From: JAVBKX01 sp031553835
Lineage (GTDB): Bacteria > Bacteroidota > Bacteroidia > Bacteroidales > Azobacteroidaceae
NCBI GenBank assembly: GCA_031553835.1
Contig: JAVBKX010000006.1
Span: 62,001-126,000, forward strand
Direction: 5' to 3'
Length of the DNA: 64,000 nt
The notes beneath the pieces are model-generated. The model saw nothing but the letters and a program-made list of their open reading frames with translations. It made no database searches and was not told the origin of the DNA. How positions within the stretch are numbered: position 1 is the stretch's first letter; the number at the start of each line of letters is the position of its first letter. Below, in pieces: positions 1 through 9,291 of this stretch. The position numbers and the translations under genes were made by a program.

Positions 1-975
1 CCGGAAAAAACGTATCAATTTTGTCAACAAATGTTGCAACGGTACCCCGGATTAAGGTTCGATTTTCATGCTCATAACGATTATGATTTGGCAGTTGGTA
101 ATGTGTTTGCTGCTGCATCTGCCGGTATCAAAGGATTCCATACGACAATCAATGGATTGGGCGAACGCGCCGGCAATGCGCCGCTCACCAGTGTAGTAGC
201 GGTGCTTCACGACCAATTGCATGTGCCAACAAACATTGTGGAGCAGAACTTATTTATGGCGAGCCGCATTGTGGCTTCGTACTCCGGATTGCGGATTCCT
301 AACAATAAACCGGTGACAGGCGATAGCGTTTTTACCCAATGCGCTGGCATTCATGCCGATGGAGATAATAAAAACAACCTGTATTACAACGACTTACTGC
401 CCGAACGATTTGGGCGGATGCGCGAATATGCACTTGGAAAAATGTCGGGGAAATCCAATATCAAAAAAAATTTGGAATCGCTTGGTATTGATCTGGATGA
501 TGAGTCGATGCGAAAAGTGACCGAACGCATTATTGAATTGGGTGATAAGAAAGAAATCGTTACTCAGGATGATTTGCCTTACATCATTGCCGATGTGTTG
601 CACAATGATAACAATGACAAGATCAGGATGATTAATTATTCATTGTCATTGACCCACGGTTTACGTCCAACTGCCACAGTGCGGATTGATATCGATGGAA
701 TTGAATATGAACAAACGGCTCCCGGAGATGGCCAATTTCATGCATTTTCTAAAGCATTATGGAAAATATATACACAGTTGAATAAACCCAAGCCGGTGTT
801 GACCGACTATAATGTGAGTATTCCCTCGGGAGGACGGACGGATGCTTTAGTGCAAACGGTTATTTCCTGGAGTTTCAGCGGAAAAGATTTTAAAACCCGG
901 GGATTGGATGTGGATCAAACCGCTGCAGCGATTAAAGCTACAGTCAAAATGTTGAACTTAATTGAAAATATGTGA
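1..975 (+). CDS. 2-isopropylmalate synthase-like protein (LeuA family), 5'-truncated by window edge
   Basis: The reading frame is open from base 1, so the gene begins outside the window and about 324 residues are visible. They correspond to the second half of the DRE-TIM metallolyase barrel and the following regulatory region. The metal-binding stretch HAHNDYDLAVGN matches the HxHND motif of the LeuA/homocitrate synthase family, followed by TTINGLGERAGNAPL and SGKSNIKKNLE. Enzymes of this family condense acetyl-CoA with a 2-keto acid. With leuB two genes downstream the likely role is leucine synthesis. Bacteroidales leucine operons commonly carry two LeuA paralogues; this one, next to leuB, looks like the second. 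The N-terminal catalytic residues are not visible, so homocitrate or citramalate synthase activity cannot be excluded. Confidence 0.85.
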   Translation, partial: PEKTYQFCQQMLQRYPGLRFDFHAHNDYDLAVGNVFAAASAGIKGFHTTINGLGERAGNAPLTSVVAVLHDQLHVPTNIVEQNLFMASRIVASYSGLRIPNNKPVTGDSVFTQCAGIHADGDNKNNLYYNDLLPERFGRMREYALGKMSGKSNIKKNLESLGIDLDDESMRKVTERIIELGDKKEIVTQDDLPYIIADVLHNDNNDKIRMINYSLSLTHGLRPTATVRIDIDGIEYEQTAPGDGQFHAFSKALWKIYTQLNKPKPVLTDYNVSIPSGGRTDALVQTVISWSFSGKDFKTRGLDVDQTAAAIKATVKMLNLIENM

Positions 976-976
976 T

Positions 977-1423
977 ATGAAGAAAAAATTAACAATTGCC
1001 CTGGTGGCTCACGATCAGCGAAAAGCCGATATGGTGGAGTGGGCGGTATTCAATGCTGAAACGTTGTCGCTACACACCTTGATTTGTACCGGAACAACAG
1101 GTGGTTTAATCAAAAAAGCATTTGATAACAAAGGAGTTGATGCCGAAATTATTTGCATGAATTCCGGCCCTTTAGGTGGAGATGCAGAAATTGCGGCGTT
1201 GGTAGTGCGTCATCAAGTCAATCTGGCCATTTTTCTGATCGATGACCTCAATCCACAGCCTCACGAAGCCGACATTCAGATGTTGCTTCGCCAGTGCCGC
1301 ATCCATAATGTGCCGATTGCCTGTAATCGGTATAGCGCCGATTTAATGATTACCAGCACATTGTGGGATAATGATGATTACATGCCGTCCACTCCCAAAT
1401 ATGTAAAATTTCACAGAGAATGA
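977..1423 (+). CDS. mgsA: Methylglyoxal synthase
   Basis: A 148-residue protein, the usual length for MgsA, which converts dihydroxyacetone phosphate to methylglyoxal and phosphate in the cytosol. Visible motifs are AHDQRKADMVEW (H12, D13, K16), the phosphate-binding GTTGG (39-43), SGPLGGDAEI with the catalytic Asp at 69, and LNPQPHEADI with His96, equivalent to E. coli D71 and H98. A TTG codon upstream at 962 is in frame, but ATG 977 lies one base after the stop of the preceding gene and matches the family start. The gene overlaps leuB by four bases (ATGA), so it is translated within the leucine operon. That is an unusual place for a glycolytic bypass enzyme. Confidence 0.93.
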   Translation: MKKKLTIALVAHDQRKADMVEWAVFNAETLSLHTLICTGTTGGLIKKAFDNKGVDAEIICMNSGPLGGDAEIAALVVRHQVNLAIFLIDDLNPQPHEADIQMLLRQCRIHNVPIACNRYSADLMITSTLWDNDDYMPSTPKYVKFHRE

Positions 1424-2484
1424 AACTAAATATCGCAGTACTGCCCGGTGATGGTATCGGGCCTGAAATTGTAGAGCAAGCGCTGAATGTAACAAAGGCT
1501 GTTTGTGCAAAATTCAATCACGAACTGACGTATGAATATGCGCTGGTCGGCGCGTGTGCCATCGATTCCACCGGAAATCCTTATCCTGATGCCACACATG
1601 ACTTGTGTATGACTTCCGATGCCGTGCTGTTTGGCGCCATCGGTTCACCCAAATACGATAATGATCCATCGGCTAAAGTGCGTCCCGAACAAGGTTTATT
1701 GGCTATGCGCAAAAAATTAGGCTTATATGCTAATATTCGTCCGGTTACCACGTTTCCGTCATTGATTCATCAATCTCCTTTACGCGCCGATTTAGTAGAA
1801 GGCGCCGATTTTATGTGTATCCGGGAATTAACCGGAGGAATTTATTTTGGTCGCCCGCAGGGGAGAAGTGAAGACGGTCAGACAGCCTATGACACATGTG
1901 TATATACAGTGGAAGAAGTAGAGCGGATCGTTCGTTTAGCTTATAAATATGCCGAACAGCGTCGCCAAAAAGTTACTGTGGTCGATAAAGCCAATGTGCT
2001 GTGTACATCTCGTTTGTGGCGGCAGGTTGCTCAACGCATCGAAAAAGAATATCCACATATCGAAACAGAATATATGTTTGTGGATAATGCAGCCATGCAG
2101 ATCATCCAATGGCCTAAACGGTTTGATGTCATGGTGACCGAAAATATGTTTGGCGATATTCTGACTGATGAAGCATCTGTTATTACCGGTTCCTTAGGGA
2201 TGTTGCCTTCTGCTTCGATAGGTATTCATACCTCTGTGTTTGAGCCTATTCACGGTTCGTATCCGCAAGCCGCCGGAAAAGATATTGCCAATCCTTTAGC
2301 AACCATTCTTTCGGCAGCCTTAATGTTTGAATACGCATTTGGTTTGATGGAAGAAGGTGCGTTAATACGCCGGGCGGTTGATGCGTCGATGGAACAAGGA
2401 ATTGTTACGGAAGATATTGCATCCGGCCGTAAAGCGTATAAAACATCCGAAGTAGGCCAATGGATTGTTAATTTTGTAAAATAA
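1420..2484 (+). CDS. leuB: 3-isopropylmalate dehydrogenase
   Basis: Cytosolic NAD-dependent enzyme oxidising and decarboxylating 3-isopropylmalate to 4-methyl-2-oxopentanoate, the third step of leucine synthesis. The 354 residues are full length. Motifs include GDGIGPEI near residue 10, the substrate-binding IRELTGGIYFG, VDKANVL with the catalytic Lys, and VTENMFGDILTDEAS carrying the Mg-binding aspartates, followed by the cofactor-site HGSYPQAAGK. It is the last gene of the operon: a promoter for the next gene begins within 20 bases of its stop and no strong terminator hairpin is evident. Confidence 0.97.
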   Translation: MKLNIAVLPGDGIGPEIVEQALNVTKAVCAKFNHELTYEYALVGACAIDSTGNPYPDATHDLCMTSDAVLFGAIGSPKYDNDPSAKVRPEQGLLAMRKKLGLYANIRPVTTFPSLIHQSPLRADLVEGADFMCIRELTGGIYFGRPQGRSEDGQTAYDTCVYTVEEVERIVRLAYKYAEQRRQKVTVVDKANVLCTSRLWRQVAQRIEKEYPHIETEYMFVDNAAMQIIQWPKRFDVMVTENMFGDILTDEASVITGSLGMLPSASIGIHTSVFEPIHGSYPQAAGKDIANPLATILSAALMFEYAFGLMEEGALIRRAVDASMEQGIVTEDIASGRKAYKTSEVGQWIVNFVK

Positions 2485-2503
2485 TATTAAATCCGTACCT
2501 TTG
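2472..2503 (+). promoter_or_regulatory. Bacteroidetes-type promoter for the NigD-like gene
   Basis: TACCTTTG at 2496-2503 matches the -7 box TAnnTTTG, with TTTTG at 2472-2476 as the -33 element and a 19-base spacer. It lies about 50 bases before the ATG at 2551. Confidence 0.6.
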
Positions 2504-2550
2504 CATGCATCATTAGCCATATTTATGCGTTTAAATGCTAAATATTAAAA

Positions 2551-3354
2551 ATGAATACGATGAGAAAAAAAGTTAGTTTTCTGCCTATTGCAGTGATGAT
2601 GTTTGTAGTGGCAACAGTTGGTTTTTCCAGTTGTTTGAAAGATGTGGGTAACATCACCTCAGAGTATGGTCTTCCGGCCGTAGTGGTATCGTCAACTTCC
2701 GGTACGGTTTTGAATGTAGGAGGGGGAAATATAAAGGGATACGTGTCGGTTCCCGAATTAGACGGAAAGGTGTCGCCGGGCGATTATCTTTATGTCGCTT
2801 TATCTGTCGATTGGGATAATCAAAAAGCTTCCTCTCAATATTATTGTCAGGCTTCTTTGCTTGCTTATGATCCTATAGATCATGATACCATTGACATTGT
2901 TTCAGGGCCTTTATTAAATGATGAAGAATTTAATGATTCCATTGTAACCTGTTTGAATAGTGCAGGGGAAATCGGTTTGAATTTTGTGGGCGACGCTCAT
3001 GCGCATCGGTATAGTTTTTTGATGCAAATCTGGCATCGGGCTCCCTCTAAACAAGCCTATGAATATAAATTGGTTTGTAATCCGGATTCAACAGTAAAGG
3101 ATGTGAATGGAGACATTTATATGTTTTACTTGTTGGCTAACAAAGCGTATCCCGTACAGAGCGGTACCTTGATAGATGACACGGATCTTTATGGTTTTGA
3201 TGTTTCCGATTTTTTTGCTTTATACGGAACTCCCGGAAAAGAATTAAAATTCAATATCAAATACATCGTTGGAAAAAATGCGCAAGGTCAGCCGATTTAT
3301 AAACCCATAGTTTCAAAGTATTACTCTATAACGATATTTGAAGACGGTAACTAA
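2551..3354 (+). CDS. NigD-like lipoprotein
   Basis: A 267-residue exported protein with an N-terminal hydrophobic segment ending in the lipobox FSSC, so Cys28 should be lipidated and the protein anchored in the periplasm or outer membrane. The conserved opening (RKKVSFLPIAVMMF...ATVGFSSC) and the all-beta, two-domain look are those of the NigD/NigD-like family, first named from a bacteriocin locus but widespread in Bacteroidales. Molecular function is unknown. ATG 2560 (fourth codon) is an alternative start. The stop overlaps the next start (taATG), so it is co-transcribed with the Yip1 protein. Confidence 0.8.
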   Translation: MNTMRKKVSFLPIAVMMFVVATVGFSSCLKDVGNITSEYGLPAVVVSSTSGTVLNVGGGNIKGYVSVPELDGKVSPGDYLYVALSVDWDNQKASSQYYCQASLLAYDPIDHDTIDIVSGPLLNDEEFNDSIVTCLNSAGEIGLNFVGDAHAHRYSFLMQIWHRAPSKQAYEYKLVCNPDSTVKDVNGDIYMFYLLANKAYPVQSGTLIDDTDLYGFDVSDFFALYGTPGKELKFNIKYIVGKNAQGQPIYKPIVSKYYSITIFEDGN

Positions 3355-3923
3355 TGCTGAAAGAAATTTTTATGTTGATATACCGGCTCATTCTCCAACC
3401 TGCAAAAAGTTGGGCTGAGTTGGCTGAAAAGCAGGATACAGATAACGAACCGTTTTTGAAACGTTATCTGTATCCTATTTTTGGTATCATTGCTTTATTG
3501 GCTTTTGTTGGCGTTTTTATTAATGTCAAAGAATTCGATGTCCAGATAGCGCTGAAAACGACTATCAGTTTGGTAGTAAGCGTCTTTCTTGGCTTCTATC
3601 TTGCTTCGTTTGCCTTGACCGAAGTCCTTGACCGAATGTTCGGAAAAACAAAACAGCCCAAAATCGACCAACAATTTGTAGGTTATGCTTCGTCTTTACT
3701 TTATGTAGTGTATATGCTATTGGCTATATTTCCTGAATTGTTTTTTCTTCATTTTTTTGTATTATACACCATTTACATAGTGTGGGAAGGCGCTTTCCCA
3801 TACCTGGGAATTGAAGACAGCAGTAGAACTAAATTTACCATAGTAGCCAGCGCCATTATTTTAATCGCCCCCAATTTGATTAAAATATTCATTTTTATGT
3901 TTATGCCGGGATTGAGAAATTAA
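3354..3923 (+). CDS. Yip1-family integral membrane protein
   Basis: A 189-residue inner-membrane protein with about five hydrophobic segments (about residues 40-60, 68-95, 110-130, 130-145 and 162-185). The N-terminal pattern with RLILQPAKSWAEL followed by repeated transmembrane segments is typical of bacterial Yip1-domain proteins, a family of uncertain role. Translation could start at ATG 3354, overlapping the upstream stop, or at ATG 3372. It sits between a NigD-like lipoprotein and smpB, with 7 bases to the latter. This assignment is by overall pattern and is less certain than its neighbours. Confidence 0.7.
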   Translation: MLKEIFMLIYRLILQPAKSWAELAEKQDTDNEPFLKRYLYPIFGIIALLAFVGVFINVKEFDVQIALKTTISLVVSVFLGFYLASFALTEVLDRMFGKTKQPKIDQQFVGYASSLLYVVYMLLAIFPELFFLHFFVLYTIYIVWEGAFPYLGIEDSSRTKFTIVASAIILIAPNLIKIFIFMFMPGLRN

Positions 3924-3930
3924 ACAAACC

Positions 3931-4392
3931 ATGCCATCACAAAACAACAATAGTATCGTCATAAAAAATAAACGGGCTACATTCGATTATGAATTAGTCG
4001 AAACCTTTGTCGCCGGAATTGTACTCACAGGTACCGAAATCAAATCCATCCGATTGGGAAAAGCCAGTTTGGTAGATACATATTGTCATGTGATCAACCG
4101 TGAAGTATGGGTGAAAAATATGTATGTTGCCGAATATTTCTACGGAACCTATAATAACCATGCTGCCCGTCGCGATCGTAAATTGCTTCTGAGCCGGAAA
4201 GAAATTGTCAAACTGGAACGGCTGTCAAAAGATACAGGATTTACAATTATTCCGACCAAATTATTTATCAATGAAAAAGGCCTTGCAAAAATTGTGATTG
4301 CTGTTGCAAAAGGTAACAAAGAATATGATAAAAGACAATCAATCCGCGAAAAAGATGATAAGCGGATGATGGATAGAGCATTCAAACATTGA
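3931..4392 (+). CDS. smpB: SsrA-binding protein
   Basis: A full-length 153-residue SmpB, which binds tmRNA and delivers it to stalled ribosomes for trans-translation. Visible family signatures are KRATFDYELVETFVAGIVLTG, TEIKSIRLGKASLVD, the NNHAARRDRKLLL segment and the basic C-terminal tail ending EKDDKRMMDRAFKH, which enters the decoding centre. It ends three bases before metH, suggesting translational coupling. The tmRNA gene itself is not in this window. Confidence 0.97.
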   Translation: MPSQNNNSIVIKNKRATFDYELVETFVAGIVLTGTEIKSIRLGKASLVDTYCHVINREVWVKNMYVAEYFYGTYNNHAARRDRKLLLSRKEIVKLERLSKDTGFTIIPTKLFINEKGLAKIVIAVAKGNKEYDKRQSIREKDDKRMMDRAFKH

Positions 4393-4395
4393 TCA

Positions 4396-7300
4396 ATGAA
4401 AATCGAGGATTTATTAAAAGAGCGCATACTTATTCTGGATGGTGGAATGGGCTCGATGGTGCAACAATATAATCTGACGGAAAAAGATTATAAAGGGTTG
4501 CAGTTTGCTGATTTTAACCAGCCATTGAAAGGCAACAATGATTTGCTTTGTATCACGCAACCACACATTATCAAAGAAATTCATTCTCAATATTTGGAAG
4601 TCGGAGCAGATATTATTGAGACTAATACGTTGAATGCCAACGCTATTTCGATGGTTGAATACGGAATGCAAACGTATGTCAGGGAAATGAACCTTGCTGC
4701 CGTTCGCGTAGCCCGGGAAGCTGCGGATGAATATACTGCAAAAAATCCGGCTAAACCCCGGTTTGTTGCCGGATCGGTCGGGCCGACTTCGAAAATGGCA
4801 TCTATTTCTCCCGATGTGAATAATCCGGCATTGCGTAGCGTTACTTTTGATGACCTGGTATTGGCTTACTGTGAGCAAATGACTGCCATGATTGAAGGAG
4901 GCGTCGATTTGTTATTGATGGAAACCTTCTATGATACGTTGAATGCTAAAGCGGCGTTGTTTGCAGCAGAGCAAATAGTAAAGAAAAGCGGAAAAAACAT
5001 TCCTTTGATGCTGTCATTTACGGTGGCCGGAAAAAGCGGTCGTTTATTATCGGGACAAACATTGTCAGCAGCCTTAGCTTCTGTAGAACATATTCATCTG
5101 CTTTCAATCGGTTTGAATTGTTCTTTCGGCGCTTCCGATATGAAGCCATTTCTGAAAGAAATCAGCCAAAAAGCGACCTGTTTTGTCAGCGCTTATCCGA
5201 ATGCCGGCCTGCCCAATAGCCTGGGACAATACGACGAGACGCCGGAAAAAATGGCATTACAAATTAAAGAATACGTTGATGAAGGTTTGGTAAATATTTT
5301 GGGAGGATGTTGCGGAACCACTCCCGCTCATATTGCAAAATATGCAGCATTGGTGGAAAATGCAAAAGTGAGAATTCCCGCCCGGCCCTCACCTTATTTG
5401 TATCTTTCGGGATTAGATGAATTGGAAATCAAACCGGAAAGCAATTTTATTAATATCGGGGAAAGGTGTAATGTTGCCGGTTCTCGTAAATTTTTACGGT
5501 TGATCAAAGACCAACAGTATGAAGAAGCCCTGGACATAGCCCGGAAACAAGTAGAAGATGGCGCCCAGATATTGGATATTAATGTCGATGACGGCTTGCT
5601 CGATGGAGAAAAAGAAATGTCTGTTTTCCTCCATCTGACCGGTTCGGAACCGGATATTGCGCGGGTACCTGTCATGATCGACAGTTCCAACTGGAATATT
5701 ATTGAAGCCGGATTAAAGTGCTTACAGGGAAAGGCGATTGTCAATTCCATTAGCTTAAAGGAGGGAGAAGAAGATTTTTTACGTAAAGCACAGAAAATCC
5801 GTTCGTACGGAGCGGCTGTAGTCGCTATGGCTTTTGATGAACAAGGCCAGGCCGATGTGTATGAAAGGAAAATTGCTGTTTGCCAGCGTATGTACACATT
5901 GTTAACTCAACAGGCCGGTTTTCCTCCTGCGGATATTATTTTTGACCCCAATGTATTGGCCATTGCTACCGGAATGGAAGAACATGCCGGTTATGCATTG
6001 GATTTTATCCGTGCTACAGAATGGATTAAAACGAATTTGCCCGGAGCAAAAGTAAGCGGAGGAGTAAGTAACCTCTCTTTTGCATTTCGTGGCAATAATT
6101 ATATTCGCGAAGCTATTCATTCGGTGTTCTTATATCATGCCATTCGCAAAGAAATGGATATGGGGATTGTCAATCCTTCCACGTCTGTATTGTATCAGGA
6201 TATTCAACCGGATTTACTGCAATTGATAGAAGATGTCATTTTTAATAAATATCCGGAAGCATCAGACCGGTTGATTGAATATGCTCAACAAGGAAATTTT
6301 GAGCAAAGCGCAGATGCTCCACGTGCGGAAGAATGGCGCCGGTTGCCGTTAGCCGAACGGTTGCAATATGCTTTGGTAAAAGGCGTAGGGGAATATTTGG
6401 AGACAGACTTGGAGGAAGCATTAAAAATTTATCCCCAACCGGTAGATATTATCGATCAACCGTTGATGGATGGTATGAATACAGTAGGGGCATTGTTTGG
6501 TGAGGGAAAAATGTTTTTGCCCCAGGTGGTGAAAACAGCCCGTACCATGAAAAAAGCAGTAGCCATTTTGCAGCCGGCCATTGAAGCTTCGAGAACTAAA
6601 GAGAAAGCGAAAGCCGGAAAAATACTTTTGGCTACAGTGAAAGGCGATGTACATGACATCGGGAAAAATATTGTCGGAGTAGTTCTTTCCTGCAATAATT
6701 ACGAAATCATTGACTTGGGCGTGATGGTTCCGGCGGAAGAAATTATTGCCAAAGCCATTGAAGAACAAGTCGATTTGATCGGACTGAGCGGATTAATCAC
6801 TCCTTCATTGCACGAAATGTGCATTGTCGCTTCCGAATTGGAGAAAAAAGGTTGTCGCATTCCGTTGCTGATCGGAGGCGCTACAACTTCCAAACTACAC
6901 ACTGCTTTAAAAATAGCTCCATTATACCAATCACCTGTTGTTTATGTAAAAGACGCTTCGCAAGCGGTGCCGGTGGCCAATAAACTATTGAACCGTGATA
7001 CTTGTAATGAATTTATTGCTACCATTCATCAGGAATATGAACAGTTGCAGAAAGAACAACGAGTAGAGAAAGAGTTGGTTCCGTTTGAAGCAGCTAAACA
7101 GCATCCGTTCGTCATCGATTGGAACAAGTACCAACCGGTGAAACCCGCTTTTTTCGGCAGTTGCGTGTTCGATTCCATGCCATTACGCGAAATTGCACCT
7201 TATATCGATTGGGCTTTTTTTATGACTGCCTGGCGTTTTTCTCCCCGGTACGCAAGTGTTGCTCAATTGCAAGATGATTGCGCTTCATGCAGCAGTTCCT

Positions 7301-8034
7301 GGATACAATCTTTTCCGGAACATGAAAGAGACCGGGCGACTGAAGCATTGAAATTATATAAAGATGCCCGGCAGATGATTAACCAATGGACGCAGGATAA
7401 TCTGCAGGTCATTAAAGCCATTGTCGGATTTTATCCTGTAAAAGTCGTCGAAGAAGGTATTGATATCGAGGGGAATATTATACCGTTATTCAGACAACAG
7501 GAAAAACGGGAAGATCAGATTTACAAATCGCTGAAAGATTTTTTCAAACCGGAAGGTGATTATGTTGGAGTGTTCAGTGTTACGGCCGATTATCGTCTGT
7601 TGCCAATGCAGGAAGATGATTCCTATAACCAACTATTGGTACAAACCTTGTTCGACCGGTTGGCAGAAGCCGCTACGGAATTTTTGCATGAAAAAGTAAG
7701 AAAAGAATATTGGGGTTATGCTCACGACGAATCATTGACCATTCCTGAAATGCTGAAAGGAAATTATCAAGGCATCCGTCCGGCATCCGGCTATCCTTCA
7801 TTGCCCGATTTATCGCTTAATTTTACAATCAATGAATTATTGGAAATGGATCGGATCGGAATAGAATTAACTACTAATGCCGCTCTTATGCCGACTTCTA
7901 CGGTATGCGGATTATATATTGCGCATCCTGAATCCTGTTATTTTGCCATAGGAAAAATTTCTGATGAACAATTGGCTGATTATGCTAAATATAAGAGGAT
8001 TACCATCGAGGAAGCCCGGAAGTGGGTGCGATAA
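4396..8034 (+). CDS. metH: Cobalamin-dependent methionine synthase
   Basis: A 1212-residue, full-length MetH that transfers the methyl group of 5-methyltetrahydrofolate to homocysteine through methylcobalamin. All four modules are visible. The homocysteine domain has zinc cysteines in GLNCS (C242) and GGCCGTT (C305, C306). The pterin-binding domain starts near SNFINIGERCNVAGS. The B12 domain has GDVHDIGKN, in which His753 is the lower cobalt ligand, and GLSGLITPS. The reactivation domain has the SAM-binding RPASGYP near the end. Most family members have this order. There is no room for a cobalamin riboswitch directly upstream because smpB ends three bases earlier. Confidence 0.98.
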   Translation: MKIEDLLKERILILDGGMGSMVQQYNLTEKDYKGLQFADFNQPLKGNNDLLCITQPHIIKEIHSQYLEVGADIIETNTLNANAISMVEYGMQTYVREMNLAAVRVAREAADEYTAKNPAKPRFVAGSVGPTSKMASISPDVNNPALRSVTFDDLVLAYCEQMTAMIEGGVDLLLMETFYDTLNAKAALFAAEQIVKKSGKNIPLMLSFTVAGKSGRLLSGQTLSAALASVEHIHLLSIGLNCSFGASDMKPFLKEISQKATCFVSAYPNAGLPNSLGQYDETPEKMALQIKEYVDEGLVNILGGCCGTTPAHIAKYAALVENAKVRIPARPSPYLYLSGLDELEIKPESNFINIGERCNVAGSRKFLRLIKDQQYEEALDIARKQVEDGAQILDINVDDGLLDGEKEMSVFLHLTGSEPDIARVPVMIDSSNWNIIEAGLKCLQGKAIVNSISLKEGEEDFLRKAQKIRSYGAAVVAMAFDEQGQADVYERKIAVCQRMYTLLTQQAGFPPADIIFDPNVLAIATGMEEHAGYALDFIRATEWIKTNLPGAKVSGGVSNLSFAFRGNNYIREAIHSVFLYHAIRKEMDMGIVNPSTSVLYQDIQPDLLQLIEDVIFNKYPEASDRLIEYAQQGNFEQSADAPRAEEWRRLPLAERLQYALVKGVGEYLETDLEEALKIYPQPVDIIDQPLMDGMNTVGALFGEGKMFLPQVVKTARTMKKAVAILQPAIEASRTKEKAKAGKILLATVKGDVHDIGKNIVGVVLSCNNYEIIDLGVMVPAEEIIAKAIEEQVDLIGLSGLITPSLHEMCIVASELEKKGCRIPLLIGGATTSKLHTALKIAPLYQSPVVYVKDASQAVPVANKLLNRDTCNEFIATIHQEYEQLQKEQRVEKELVPFEAAKQHPFVIDWNKYQPVKPAFFGSCVFDSMPLREIAPYIDWAFFMTAWRFSPRYASVAQLQDDCASCSSSWIQSFPEHERDRATEALKLYKDARQMINQWTQDNLQVIKAIVGFYPVKVVEEGIDIEGNIIPLFRQQEKREDQIYKSLKDFFKPEGDYVGVFSVTADYRLLPMQEDDSYNQLLVQTLFDRLAEAATEFLHEKVRKEYWGYAHDESLTIPEMLKGNYQGIRPASGYPSLPDLSLNFTINELLEMDRIGIELTTNAALMPTSTVCGLYIAHPESCYFAIGKISDEQLADYAKYKRITIEEARKWVR

Positions 8035-8060
8035 TATTTGCTTGTCTGGCTAAAATGTAG

Positions 8061-8090
8061 TTTGAATTTTCATTGTAATTATTATCTTTG
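8061..8090 (+). promoter_or_regulatory. Promoter for the AAA ATPase gene
   Basis: TATCTTTG at 8083-8090 fits TAnnTTTG, with TTTG at 8061-8064 as the -33 element (18-base spacer), about 45 bases before ATG 8136. Confidence 0.55.
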
Positions 8091-8135
8091 CATTATTGTT
8101 TTATGATAATTGTATCCTGATAATTCAAAGACATC

Positions 8136-9266
8136 ATGGACATCATTAAAAATCCCTTTATTACGAGCGGTTATATTTCGAAAGAATATTTCTGCGACCG
8201 GAAAGAAGAAAGCTATCGTTTGGTTCAGGAAATAACCAACGGCAATAACCTGGTGTTGATTTCAACCCGCAGGATGGGAAAAACCGGTTTGATTCAACAT
8301 TGTTTCCATGAAAAAGAAATCAGCAGGAAATATTACACTTTTTTCGTGGATATTTATGCAACCAAATCGTTGCGCGATTTTATTTTTGCTTTGAGCAAAG
8401 AAATTGTGGAAGGATTAAAACCTGCGGGCAAAAGGGCATTGCAGGAGTTTTGGAACATGGTGAAGTCATTGCAACCGGGATTTAATTTTGACATACATGG
8501 AAATCCGGTTTTTCATATTGGCCTGGGAGATATCCAGGCGCCGGAAGCCACATTAGATGAAATTTTCAGGTATCTTTCCACTGCCGATCAACCTTGTATA
8601 GTGGCAATTGATGAATTCCAACAAATAGCAGGCTATCCCGAAGATAACTTAGAAGCCATGTTGCGAACATATATCCAGCATTGCAACAATGCCCGTTTTA
8701 TTTTTGCCGGAAGTCAACGGCATACCATGGGAAATATTTTCCTCAGTCCGGCACGACCGTTTTATCAAAGCGTTTCCATGATGCATTTAGAAAGTATTCC
8801 TGCCGGAGAATATGTTACATTTGCCCAACAACATTTTAAGAAACAGAATAAGCAAATTACATCAGAAACGATTGTTGCCATTTATGAGCAATTTGAAGGT
8901 GTTACCTGGTATATGCAAAAAATATTGCATGTGTTGTTTGATATGACAGCCGCCGGTGCGACTTGCGATCAGAGCCGGATCTCCAGCGCATTGTCCGCCA
9001 TTTTAGGTTCATACCAATATGCCTATTCGGAAATTTTATTCCGTCTTCCCGAGAAACAAAAAGAATTATTGATTGCTGTGGCTAAAGAAGGAAAGGCGCA
9101 GGAGTTGACTTCCGGCACATTTATCAAAAAATACCGGTTGTTATCGGCCAGTTCGGTGCAGGCCGGATTGAAAGGATTGTTGGAAAAAGATTTTATCACG
9201 CAGGATGGCGGTGTGTATCAGATATATGACCGTTTTTTAGGAATTTGGCTGAAAGAAAATTATTAA
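8136..9266 (+). CDS. Stand-alone ATPase_2-family AAA+ ATPase
   Basis: A 376-residue protein of the archaeal-type ATPase_2 (STAND-like) group that is multicopy in Bacteroidales. Walker A is STRRMGKTGL with K49/T50; Walker B is CIVAIDEFQQI near residue 160; FAGSQRH near residue 190 is a sensor-1-like motif. The C-terminal part (YRLLSASSVQAGLKGLLEKDFI) reads as a winged-helix domain. No partner gene lies beside it and it has its own promoter. Substrate and cellular role are unknown. Confidence 0.8.
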   Translation: MDIIKNPFITSGYISKEYFCDRKEESYRLVQEITNGNNLVLISTRRMGKTGLIQHCFHEKEISRKYYTFFVDIYATKSLRDFIFALSKEIVEGLKPAGKRALQEFWNMVKSLQPGFNFDIHGNPVFHIGLGDIQAPEATLDEIFRYLSTADQPCIVAIDEFQQIAGYPEDNLEAMLRTYIQHCNNARFIFAGSQRHTMGNIFLSPARPFYQSVSMMHLESIPAGEYVTFAQQHFKKQNKQITSETIVAIYEQFEGVTWYMQKILHVLFDMTAAGATCDQSRISSALSAILGSYQYAYSEILFRLPEKQKELLIAVAKEGKAQELTSGTFIKKYRLLSASSVQAGLKGLLEKDFITQDGGVYQIYDRFLGIWLKENY

Positions 9267-9291
9267 TTGTGTTAAATAAAACTATTTACTT

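Noticed and set aside
4380..4396. Cobalamin riboswitch or B12 box before metH
   Set aside because: Only three bases separate smpB and metH, leaving no room for one.
4149..6902. Several minus-strand open frames of 67-167 codons opposite smpB and metH
   Set aside because: All overlap strongly conserved genes and show no family resemblance; they are shadows.
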